NCBI RefSeq assembly: GCF_000002985.6
Contig: NC_003281.10
Span: forward strand, 9,858,001 to 9,922,000
Direction of reading: 5' to 3'
From: Caenorhabditis elegans
Lineage: Eukaryota; Nematoda; Chromadorea; Rhabditida; Rhabditidae
Length of the DNA: 64,000 nt
Part shown: positions 35,155 through 46,900 of the stretch, in pieces
Layout: each line of letters begins with the position of its first letter
How positions within the stretch are numbered: position 1 is the stretch's first letter
Notes under the pieces: generated by a model
Databases searched by the model: none
Told to the model about the DNA's origin: nothing
Seen by the model: the letters and a program-made list of their open reading frames with translations, nothing else
Translations under genes and position numbers: made by a program

Positions 35155-38100
35155 ATGGAAAGAATACACATTTTGTTCGCTTTTGTTTGTTTTCTGGCTA
35201 CAATCCAGGAAAACGGTATGTTACTGAAACTTCTTCAGACGCTTTAAAAATATTTAAATTAAAGATTCATGTACACCATTCGGAAGGGAAAGTCTGCTCA
35301 TATCACCAACAATGTTAGGTGTATCCTCATCTTCTGGTAAGTTAATACATTTTAGATTTTCAGATATTTACTTAAATGTAAAATAGTATAAATAATTATT
35401 TTGTTAATCTGATAAAAAATAAGCAAGAGTGCTCAAATAAATTTTTTAAATAATTTTGAATGGGCTTCAATAAAAAAATTGTACAAAAAACCCTTCAAAA
35501 TCGAAACGAAATCCCGAAATTTATTTTTAAAACTTTCGACGGAAAATATAGAGAAACTCAAAAATTGAATCCTCTCAGCATTTAAGCCTACAGTATCCCT
35601 ACAGTACCCCTACAATACCATTGCAGCACCCAAACACTATGTACGTACAGGGTGGGCCAAAAGTATGGTAACACATGAAGCGCTCTTTTACATGAGCTTT
35701 TCGCGCGACTGCCACGTCATACGTACATTTTTCTATCGAATACTGATAGCTGAATAAATTTCCTTCAATTTGACCCAACATTTGTAATGTTTCCCAATAA
35801 GGTGCGATTTTAATCACCTCGGCAATTTAGCGAACCCTTTCGAAAAAACGGTGTTTTGGCACGCGGCACTTCCCACACAAACACACCTCCCACGCACGCC
35901 AATAATTTTCAGATGTATGATTTTTTATGTTAAATTCAAAGTTAAAGAAGTGAAGAAGCGTTTTTGATTATTTTTGTAGCATATAAAAATTTTCTGTGTC
36001 GGCACTGGCGGCTAGCAATAACCTTTGAATATTTCTTGAATTCAACTTTGCGAAATTTACTCAGTTTTTTTTGGTTTCACAAGGCGTAACGTCCCACAAA
36101 ATCATCCGAGCTAAATTTTTTAATGAAAATTCTGAAAACTCATGTCAAAACGTGCCAAAAAGTACTAAAATGAATTTTTCTTCATACTGCTGCCGCCGCT
36201 CACATCCATCTTTCTGGCGACTGTGTCATTCAAGACTTCAACTACTGCCACAGTCCATGACAGAAATACTGTGACAGAAATTTTTTAGATTTTTGTTTTT
36301 AAAGAATCTCTGGACCAAGAGCATTCTCTAAACTATAAAAACTTGTAAGACACTTGATGGATTCCTCGAGAAAAATGTAGAAATCCCGCAGAATGCCTAC
36401 TTGCGTGCCAACAAGATCGTGTTCTCAAAAGTTCTGAAGGCCTGCAGCGATGCGGAGGGGGAAATTTTGAAAACTCAAAACGTTCATCTGGTCAGTATTT
36501 TATGGAGAACAAAACTTGTACAAATTGATGTAATAACTCTCTCCACACGTAAAGCTATAGAGCTGCAAACGTGTCACCATACTTTTGGCCCACCCTGTAC
36601 TAATTTCAACTCACTTTCCAAAAGTTTAAAAAATCAATTTTTCGAACTACAGTAGACCTACAGTAATCCTACAGTATCCCCACAGTTCCTAAGCTTTTTT
36701 ATTCAATACGATGGACGATTTTTTTTTCAAACTTTAACTTTCACTTTTCCATTTCACTAACTTGTCATTTTTCAGGTTCGGAGCCAGGACTCTCACGACC
36801 AGCAGTAACTAATAACAATATGTTTCCGTCAAGTGTTCGAGCACGCGGCGAGAAGAATACAAATTTTGGAATACCAAACGGAGTCATGAAATCAAATAAG
36901 GAGATGTCTGTTTGTGAGTTTTCAAACTATATATTCCGAAAATGTTTAATGTTTACTTTCAGCTCTCGGTGTTCCATCCTCTCCGGCAATCCTTGATGCA
37001 AGTGAGCTCAATTGTTTGGAGTTTGATGAAACATGTCGATGGAGAAATGTTGATGGAATGTTTGTGGATGAACTTGATTGGTATCAAGGATCTGGAGAAT
37101 TAGATCAAGATAGATTATCGATTGCAACTGCTACAAATGTACTTCCACGTATGTTTTCTTTTCTCGTCCCCGTTTACCGGATTCCAGTACAATATTTGAA
37201 CAAACATCTCCGTTTTCAGAGGGACAATATGCAATTGCGGCAACCGACATGGTTCAGTTCCCAACAATAAAAGCCGTTCTGGTATCCGATCAAATTGGTT
37301 GTCAAGTTGGAGATGGTGAAATCCGTTTCAAGTAAGATTACGGTATTGAGAACGGATATATTGGGAAAAAGAAATCAACTTCATGGCAATTTATAAGTCT
37401 TGAATAATATATACTTTCTCAGATATTGGACATCCCCAGAAGTTCAACTGAAAGTTTGCGTGAAAAAGCTCTCAAAAGTGTACCCAGATTTTGATTTTTG
37501 CAGGCAAGTGTACATCTAAATTCAAAAGAAAATCAATAGAATTTTCAGTCATATAATTGAGAAGAATGATCCAGGACCGGTGTTTATCAATATTCCGGAA
37601 CAAGGGCCTGTACCATTCCAAATTTATATAATTGCTGATCATTTTACATTTAATTCGGATAATCTTAAAGGAGGATTCGCGATCATTGATTCAATTGAAT
37701 ATTATGCAAGAATGTGCAGTTTGGAGGAAAAATCATCGTTTGATTATAGTCAGGTTGGTTTACAACTTGCTCAAGTTTTTGGGAAAGTTGGAAAAAACTC
37801 TTTAAAAAAATAATGCCGAGAGGCAATAAACCAAGATGTGGCAAATTTTGAAATTTTGAAATTCGCCGCACACATGAAAAGTTTTAAATGAAAATTTTGT
37901 CCAAAACTAATGGATTCGGAACTGATGGTAGTTTTTTTTCATCAATTTTGATACTTTTTGAGCTCCAAAACATATTGCAATTTACCGAGTATGACGACCA
38001 CGGAAAATTTTCAAAATTTGCCGAAAATGTGGAACTCGGCAAATTTCAAAATTTGCCGCACACCACCTGAAAAACTTAATATTTATTTCAGAAAGACTCT

Positions 38101-40426
38101 TCCCACAGTATTCCATTAATACCACTTGCTGAATCAAAAGATGAATTTGAAGATGAAAGTTCTCATGTGACTGTGAAAAGAGAAGATTCATCTTTTGAAA
38201 CTCTTCATGCTTTTGCTGCAGTACCCAACTTTAATCTTGGAATACCTAAAGGTTCTGGAGAAAGAACTGGAATTGTGGATTTTGGTTCAAGGCAGGACTC
38301 TGAAAATTTGATGAACTCTATGGTTGGTGGCTTTATAATTCTCAAAAAAGTTGATTTTAATTTTGGAATTTGGAGAGCTGATTCATAAATCAATAAAATT
38401 TTTAGATCAAACTTCGGCAACCAGCTAGTCACGAGACAAATGAAATAAATGATAAATTCATAAATATGGCATCTTCCTCTGATTCTTCAATTTCTACAAT
38501 TTGTGAAGCAATTGTTTGTTCTTTTAATGAAACAGAACCATGTTCAAATATGGCAATTCAATCAGATTGGAATATTGGAACTGGTCCAATTGGTAATCCA
38601 TTAACTGGAGTTAAAGGAGATGCTTCTTTTCTTCCATTCAATGAAAGTTCGTTTTAGGGAACTTCGCTTAAAATTTATTTTAAACGAAAAATTATCTAAA
38701 AGTTCAGAAAAACTGCAAACAAATCTTGAGTTTCTTGACTAGAGAGAGACAAATAATGACTCGCGAGATGTCTGCTGCTTCAGCTTTTCCAGAGTCGTAT
38801 CGTAATGCCACTAGATTCTGGCATGCCTTTCTAAAGGCGCCCAAAATTATTTAGATGGGTCTCGGCGCGCAAAAACAGTTTATGGTAGTCTTTGGATGTT
38901 CTTCATTCTTCATTTCCTTGCATTTTTCAATAAAATATTTTTTAACCGAAACCGAAGAAGAAAGCAGCTGCAAGACTACCATAAAATTTTTGCGCGCCGA
39001 GACCCATCTGAATAAACCTGTGTGCCTTTAAAAGCACATGTCACAATCTTGTTAATTTAATATATATACAAAAAATACAGTTTTCGAAAAAAAACAGGAC
39101 AACTTTTGAAAATCACAGAAAATACAAAAAACCAGTTATCAGCACTGTACATCAATGTGCGAATAATTTTCCAAATATCAACTTTTCAGATGGTTCATAT
39201 GCTTACATCTCTGGACCACAAATCAAATCTCGCCTTCAAACGCCATCATTTAATGTGGATAAAGCTGTGACAGTTGTATTTTCCTATTATAAGGTGGCCA
39301 AACTTTTTTAAAAACAACTTTTTTTTAAAGGTTCATGGAAATTTTCAGGCTGATAAATCAAGTCAATTCCAAGCAATTGTGAAAAGAGAAAATAAAGAAG
39401 AAATTGTAGTTTTCGAAGCACCAAAACTAACAAGGAATTCACGAAGATGGTTCAGGGAAAGTTTGAATATTTCAGCTGGAAAATATGATTATGTGAGTTG
39501 AAGATACAACTGATATTATTAATTCAGCACCTTTTAAAATAGATGTTCAAAAGAGCTCCACGGGTAATTTGGGTCTCGTTAGGTATTTGGGGACAATATT
39601 CAAATGATTCCAATCAGGGGTGTGCGGATAATAGCCGATTTAGCCGAATTCGCCGATCGGCTAATTCGGCTAACTCGGCTAATATTAGCCGAATTATCCG
39701 TTAGCCGACCTTTTTACCGATTAGCCGAATTAGCCGTTAGCCGACTTTTTGGCAGTTTGGCTAATACGTCCGTTAGCCGATTTTGGCCGATGTTAGCCGA
39801 ATTCGCCGATCGGCTATTTCGGCTAATTCAACTAACATATTTTTTTGGAAAACAAAATGTGGTGAATTTGTATGATTTTTTCCTATTTGAACAGTCGTTC
39901 ATCCCTGAATTTGCTCAATAACAGTGAAAAAATTAACCCAAAACCTGAATTAACAGAATGGACAAAAAAAGCTTAACCAAATGAATATTTTCCGAATTAG
40001 CCGAATTAGCCGAAAATTAACCGATTTGAATGACTGAGATTAGCCGAATTAGCCGTTAGCTGAAAATTTTGAAATTAGCCGTTAGCCGGTTCTCAAAAAA
40101 TCGGCATTAGCCGATTTATCCGTTAGCCGAAAGAATCGGTTATCCGCACACCCCTGATTCCAATCAGTTTTTTTTTACTTTTCAACTGAATTTACATTTT
40201 TGCCGCCAAATACCTAACAAGACCCAACGTTTTGGGGCGGAGAGTTTCCTATGGGCCGTGGAGTGCGCTTGCACCTTGATTTTATTTGTTTTTTTCTGCG
40301 TCTCCATTATATTTTTTTCAGATCGCATTTGAAATTTCCAATCTCCGACCCAATCATTATGTTGGTATTGATGAGATGTTTGTTGTCGACGATCGAAGGA
40401 AATCGTTTTGTTTCCATGGATTATAA
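35155..40426 (+). CDS. Secreted protein with two MAM-like domains
   Basis: Exons 35155-35215, 35265-35336, 36776-36913, 36963-37148, 37220-37331, 37423-37503, 37549-37753, 38092-38322, 38406-38646, 39190-39293, 39349-39492 and 40322-40426 give 559 residues. After a signal peptide (MERIHILFAFVCFLATIQEN) comes a Ser-rich linker. The first MAM-like domain runs from LNCLEFDETCRWRNVDG to GFAIIDSIEYYARMC. An acidic linker follows, then a second MAM-like domain from IVCSFNETEPC through SDWNIGTGP to NHYVGIDEMFVVD. MAM domains are extracellular adhesion modules. No TM or GPI signal is seen, so it is probably a secreted matrix or adhesion protein. One intron begins GC rather than GT. If intron 38323-38405 is retained, translation stops at 38386, before the second domain. 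I do not know the gene name. Confidence 0.82.
35648..36597. mobile_element. Decayed mariner-like element (950 bp) in a MAM-gene intron
   Basis: The element starts CAGGGTGGGCCAAAAGTATG and ends with its inverse, CATACTTTTGGCCCACCCTG. The 27-bp terminal inverted repeats differ at one base and are flanked on both sides by TA, the target-site duplication of Tc1/mariner elements. Internally only scraps of frame remain. VLKACSDAEGEILKT near 36430-36475 resembles the C-terminal end of mariner transposases (xxCIEAEGGxxE). Length is below a full 1.3-kb element and no intact transposase exists, so it is non-autonomous. Confidence 0.78.
38832..39034. repeat. Foldback element, AAAGGCGC...GGGTCTCGGCGCGC family
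   Basis: The left arm has TAAAGGCGCCC and ATGGGTCTCGGCGCGCAAAA; the right arm has TTTTGCGCGCCGAGACCCAT and GTGTGCCTTTAAAAG. The arms also share AGTTTATGGTAGTC / GACTACCATAAAATT. It lies in an intron of the MAM gene. The same family occurs at 62520-62781. Confidence 0.75.
39571..40225. repeat. Outer inverted-repeat element interrupted by a second element
   Basis: Ends are GGGTCTCGTTAGGTATTTGG at 39571-39590 and CCAAATACCTAACAAGACCC at 40206-40225, inverse with one mismatch. Nearly all of its interior is a second foldback (39617-40154). A relic of the same end occurs at 26349. It is MITE-like, in the last intron of the MAM gene. Confidence 0.7.
39617..40154. repeat. Inner foldback element rich in TTAGCCGA repeats
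   Basis: Ends GGGGTGTGCGGATAA / TTATCCGCACACCCC are perfect inverse copies. The interior is dozens of degenerate TTAGCCGAATTAGCCG units. Both sides are flanked by TGATTCCAATCA, 12 bp, which looks like a target-site duplication but is itself nearly palindromic. The element is nested inside the GGGTCTCGTTAGG element. Confidence 0.72.
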
Positions 40427-40997
40427 TTATCACCTTAATTTTTTTTTTGCAAACTCTTATTTTTCTCCTTCCCGTCATTTTACGTGTATAACTCGAACAG
40501 AAATAAATCTATATCGATCCTCGTCTCTAGGATCACGATGTTGGGTGAGGCTAGGATTTTGAGTGTATTCATTTTTTGATTCGTATTATTTATGAAAAAA
40601 AACCAAGATTCAGATTTTTATTGGATTTTCAATGAAATGAAAAATGAAAAATCGAATCGAGAGGGAAACAACTAGTTGAATTACATTCACCATTCTAAGA
40701 AGCAAAACGGGTAAATCAGAGTGGGGGCAAAAGACACAATTAAACGACCGGGCTTGGGGGAAAAGTGTTAAATGGTTCAGAAGTTACGTACACAGATAAT
40801 TACAGACAATTTGTTTTTTTTTAATTTTTCAGATTCTTTAAAAATTCTTTAAGGAAATGTGAAGCCCGTAGAAGCAAAGGTGTAGGAGGACTTGAAGAAA
40901 TTAGAAGGGATGGGGAAAGATAAAAATTACAGAATTCTACTCATTTTGAATACATGAAAAAGATAATACGTATTATGATACAAAAAAGGCAGGATGT

Positions 40998-43900
40998 CTA
41001 GTTCATCATATTTTTAATCGAGCTTATGATGGTAGAGGAGGAAGATGACGAAGATGTCGGTGAGGCGTCCTCGTAGAAACAAATATAACTGTCGGAAAGG
41101 AGACGTCCTACCAGAGGATCCAACGATGATTGTTTGCCGAACATTGCCTGAAATTTTAATTTTTATTTACGACATTGAAGTTTGAAAGTGAAATAGATGA
41201 GATTAAATTTGAAACATCGATAATACTAGCGAATTTCAAAATTTAAATAAAAAATTACAATTTCCAATTTTCTGTCATTTGGAGAAATGTTTTTATTCAA
41301 TTCCCATACCTTAATCTGTCCACACTCATCAGCATCCTTCAAACGATTCCATCCTTGCAGTGATAACCAATCGGACATATTTCCACATTCTCTGACCACT
41401 GGAACATTGAACCCATCAGATAGTCCTTCTCGATCAGCCATCGAATCAAAGAATACCCATTGATTCGATGAAGTTCGAACATAAGCAACGTAATGAGATG
41501 TTTCTATGCACAGAACCGCTGAGAGAACCATTTTGTGGGAGTGTGGTTTCTTTTGTGGTTTTCCAGGTGGGTAGAGATCTCGACTCTTGTGATCTTCAAT
41601 TTCCGGCAAAAGATGTGTATGGTGGAAACATTTTCTGCAGAATATCACTTCCGAATAGAAAACTCTTCTCGTCAGGAAACACGTCGGGCAGTAGACTTCT
41701 GAGCATGCTTGACATTTTGAACAAGCCGGAACCGCTCCAGCAACGAACGGAGTAATGTCAATTGTTTCCAGAGGAAGAATCTTATCAAACACTTTCTGTT
41801 GTCCATATCTTGGTAATTGCATAATCAATACTGGAGGAGCTTTTGCAAATGTTACTTGAGCTGATCTCATATGCCGTTCGAGCAAATGCTGTGAAGTTGC
41901 TGCACCTCCCAGCCAATCATCCACCACAATTGGTACAAGATATTGAGAATCTTTTGCGTGATTTTGTCCGCTGAAAATTGAGAATATTAATACTAATTGA
42001 TTACTTTCGATATAAATAAGAATAAATTGGAAAAAAACTAACATCAACTTTATGAATGGCTCAGCATGGAAAACTTTGGAGAATATGAATCCAAGAATCT
42101 CTTCTGGATCTTTTTCTTCATTTGTAAGCCCTGTTACATGCGGCATGAGCTCAGCGAGCAATTTTCGAAGTTTCATGACATGATCCGCTCGCACATAATG
42201 AACTTTTCGAAGAGGGAACACGATCTCGTGGGCCAGAATTTTTTGAAATTGTTGAGCCGTTTCTGATCCTTTGATCGATTTTTCAAGAAGACTGAAATTA
42301 TATTTTAAAATTTTTTATTGAGAGCATGCCAAACTTACAAATCAAAGCAAGTGGTTTGGACAAACATTGCATACAACGTGGCATCCAGATAACACGAGTT
42401 ACAGTAACCCTGAATTCCTTTCTGCCTGCCAACTAATTGTTGCATGTCCTTTGCAATTCCACATTTTTGCTTCTCCACTCCTGAATCCATACTTCCGAAA
42501 TCTTCAGTTCGCCGGCTGATGTTATTATACGTTTGGCTAGTTGGATAGGTTGAAGTCTGAACTACAGAAGCTCCATTGGAAGACGATCCCGAATGATTGT
42601 GCTTCAGAGATTGAATCGGAACAAGAACACCTCCAACTACTGGAGAACCAGTGTACGAGGAAGCATCATGACTTCGACGCCAAGCCGTCGGAACATCCTC
42701 ATCCAGTTGAACAATCGCTGAACGAACAATTCGATCTCCTTCGTCGTCAATTTCCTCGCCGAGCCATCGAACAACTCCTGTACGTTGTGCTCCAAGATGT
42801 CTGACAACAACATGACTTCCTGAAATAGAAATATGGTTTATTATGAAAATATTTTGATAAGCTTGCAGATTATTCAATGCAAAATGACTAACCAATATCA
42901 TACGAATCAATCAGAAAATCTTCCACTCTAGCTAATGGCTTCGGAGGCAAAGGCGGTGGTTGCTGGTGAGCCGCAGCGGCAGACGATGCTCTTGGCGGAG
43001 ATGGCGGTGCGTACGGTGGTGGTGGAGGATCCGAAAGTGATTCTATCGACGCTTGCTTTCCATTCACATTGTGACGTCCATTAACCGGGACACTAATGGA
43101 AGTTCCCGATGCAGCTGGCATCTGTTGACTCCTCGAGGAAGATAATCGACGACGATGCTGAGATGATGATGTAGACGTGGATGATATAGAAGAGGATGGT
43201 GATTCCAGTGAAGAAAGTTCAACGAAACCAGCATGACCATCTTTAGCAAGGAATAGCTGTTCTCGATTGAAGACACCAGTGCCTGCTCCAATTGTGTTTT
43301 TCTGTAATATTTTTTTAATTATAAAATTGAAAGATCCGTTTTAAAAAGTGTTTTCAAAATTTTTTAGTGAAAAAATTCCGACTTCTCGAAAAAAAATTAA
43401 ATTGATTTGAAATTGTTTGCTTATTTTCTAAACGTTTTTTTTTTGATTTCTCGATTATCTTTGAAAGAAAATAGAAAAAAAAGGTTTTTGGTGAAAAATA
43501 TAAAAAAAGTCGATTTGTTCCAAAAACCAAAACATCAACTGTCAAAAAATTGTCAAGTTTGAGTTTTTTTTTCAAATCCAAAAACTCACAAATTCGACAC
43601 CAGCATATAATGTTTTGTGCCCTTTCAAGAAACCAATATATTTAATAATTCCTCTTTCCTCAGCTCCATTATTATTCCAAATACATTGATCACCAATTCG
43701 AAAGTTCAGTTGATCACTTTCAACTCTGAATACTTTATTATTTTAATTTTTTAAAAATCAGATATTTCGCCTTACCGTTCATTTCTTTCTGCAGGATTTT
43801 GTCGAACGAATTGATTTCTTTGAATTGTTTGAACACTTTTACTTCGACTTGGTTGTAATGAATGTGTATTTGACATAGATGGATAATTCATTGATGATGA

Positions 43901-46900
43901 TGGTGGCGGCCGTGGTGGATGAGTCTGAATTTTTGAAATTTGTACAATATAGTTTTTTTTTGGTAGGTTTCAGAGTGCATGTTCGGTAATTCTACAAAAT
44001 CGTCTATTGCACCATGTTGTTCCAACATTTTTATTAAAAATTAGTGTCAAAATATGTTTTTTTTTAAATCACAGGGTAATCGGTAAATGTTTCAATTTTT
44101 TAGGGAATAGAAAAATCAACAAATTTTGGTTTTTTAGAAAAAATTAATTTTTTTTTGAAAATCGAATAAATGTACAGAAAATTATCCATAGAATTTAATA
44201 GTTTAATCAAATTTTGTTTATGTTGGAGAACATTTTTTTGTTCGAAATATACGAAAACGAAAAAGTGGCACTCATGCTCTTCTCATCTAAAAAATAATAT
44301 TTATTTTAACATTTTGAAAAAAAAACGCTAAATAGTCGCAGCGCTCAGGCAATTTAAATTGAAATAAATTGTTATTTTCAGATAAGCAAAATTTATTTTC
44401 TATATTAAATACTATTTAGAGTATATATAAAATCGAAGTTTTTAAATCAAAATTTTTTATAATTTGAGATGATTCACTTTATGTGTTTTTATCTACTACT
44501 ACTACTACTACTAAAACTTTTACTTTTACTAAAAATACTTATATTTTTTAATTAAAAAAAACTCACCGAATAAGTATTATAATCCGGTTCAGAAGGTTTC
44601 ATAGATCGACTATTCCGTTGTTCAATTTCTGGTTGTTGCCTTGAAACTGGAATAATTCGTTCTCTTGGAGCCGGTTTTGGTGCACTTCGATATTGTTCTT
44701 CATCTCCAGAATATTGCACAAGCCTTCTGAAAACGAATGAATTTTTGCAGAAAAAAAAGAGTATTTAAACCTATTATCGTATAGAGCTGACACTCCACCG
44801 CCTTTCATTGGCATATGCATTTGATTGGGTGAATAATATAGACGGGAATTGGAAGGTGCAACTGAAGAAGATCCTGCAAATATGGAAGTTTAATGGACTT
44901 GGATTAAAAAGATCAAAAGAATAAGTAAAAAACTAATAAAGATGATTGACGTAATGGGAAGTACAAATCTACTCTACTATTTTCAGCATGTCTTTGTTTT
45001 AAATGAAAAAATGTGTAACGATCGTATTCAACTGAAAAATCAAAAATTATTTTTAAAAAAATTGTTTAAATAGTTTTGTCAAACTTTTAGCGACTTTTTC
45101 CGTTTTTTCGACAAACTGTATCGGCTTTTGCATTGAAACATAAATCAAAAATTTTTTTTGAAAAATTCTTTAGGTTTCTCTGAGGATTTTTTATTTGATT
45201 CAGAAACATTTAGAGGGCAATTGGTAATTTTGTTCGGTTTTCTTGTTGTAATTCGACGTCTTTAATTGATTTTAATTGAATATTTAATTAAATTACAAAA
45301 GATAAACCGTAAAAATTGGTCAAAACACGGAAAAAGTCCCGAAAATGGCCAATTCAGCCCTTTAAATTTTTAAATCAAAATTATAAAAATAATACATTTT
45401 TCTTAAAAATTTACTCTGCCCTAATATTTAAAAAAAAATTTGATTTTTGATGTCTTCCTTGAAAATTAGCTTTTGAAGAAAAATAAATAAATAAAGAGCA
45501 GCTTATTTTATACAATTTTCCACTTTTGTTTTTATTTACAAGAGATTTTCCGAAAATAGGGTTTCTGCTATTTAATCCAAGAATATTCCAGAGATTAAAC
45601 GCCCCCACAATGTTTTTTTCAAAGATATATGATTTTTTAAAAAAACTTTTTTCGACTTTTTGGAGCAACTAAATTTTTTTTCAAAAATTTTTTTAAGCAA
45701 CATTCGGAATTTCTATTAAAAAATATATAAATTGTACAGTTTTAACTGTTTTTGTTCATAAAAACTCGGCAAATCAATAAATCGACAATTTTTCAAAAAT
45801 TTTCAGTAAAAATCTCACCAGACATTTCAAAATTCCAATTCGTATCAAATTGACGATTCAGTCGGTCATGGGATGATGAATATGATTGATTTGAAGAAGG
45901 CCACTGAAATGAAAAAAATTTTCTTTTTTTTTTTTGAAAAGAGTTGATTTAAACTCAAATGCACAGAGAAGCAAAAAATCATTGGTGATAACAAAAAAAA
46001 CTTCCCAATTGAAAACCACTTCGTTTCGACAAATTTTGATAATCAACCGAAAAAAAAGGTTAAAACACTTTTTGAGAAAAAAAAACTAAGAAATATAATT
46101 GAGAAACAAGAGACGGCAGACATATGCAGAGAGCATGTAGAGAGATGCAACAGAGAGAGGAAGAAACATGAAAAATTGGGAAAGACGAGAGTTTAGAGAG
46201 TTCAAGTTTAAAAAATAGAATTTTGAACAGATTTTGATGGTTTGTAGAAATGAAATAAAAAATGACTAATTCTCGCTGAAAATAACTTTAAAGCTGTTCA
46301 AATAATTACGAAATACATAGCTATTTAAATAGTACTTTTTCCGACTAAAAATGTTCCAAAACTTCCGAATTTTTGCGTGCTCAAAACTCAAAATGTGCTC
46401 AAATGAACAAATTTCGTAATTAAATTTCTTTTAAAAGTTTTCTCGCGGTTAAAATTATCGAAAAAAATAGGCTAACAACTTTAATTTTGACACTCTTCCG
46501 TTTCTCTACTGGCGGAAATTTATTTTTTTTTGAATTACCGTCCTTTATCTCATATTCTGGTGATTTATTTCACATTATTTCGTTTGTTCAGGTACATTTA
46601 AAGCCCATAGGTAACCAAAAATTCTTTAAAAAAAAAACAAACTTCCGACCGCTGTGGCACGGAAAAATTAGCGAAATTGAAGATTTTAGCTCAACGAAGC
46701 CCATTTTTTTGAAATTTTAGTAAATTCGGATACATTTTTGTGGTCTTTTTAAAAGCCTCATTACGAAATTAGTTCATTTAGGCACATTTTTTAGTATATA
46801 CAATCAAAAAAAAACTCCTAGAACCGATATTCCTCCTCTTAAAGCTGTTCAAACAATTATGAAATATTTTTAAAAACTATAACGTTTCTAAATATAATCT

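Noticed and set aside
39604-39921. 105-codon plus-strand frame with LAELAVSRLFG repeats
   Set aside because: It is the TTAGCCGA repeat interior of a foldback element read as protein.
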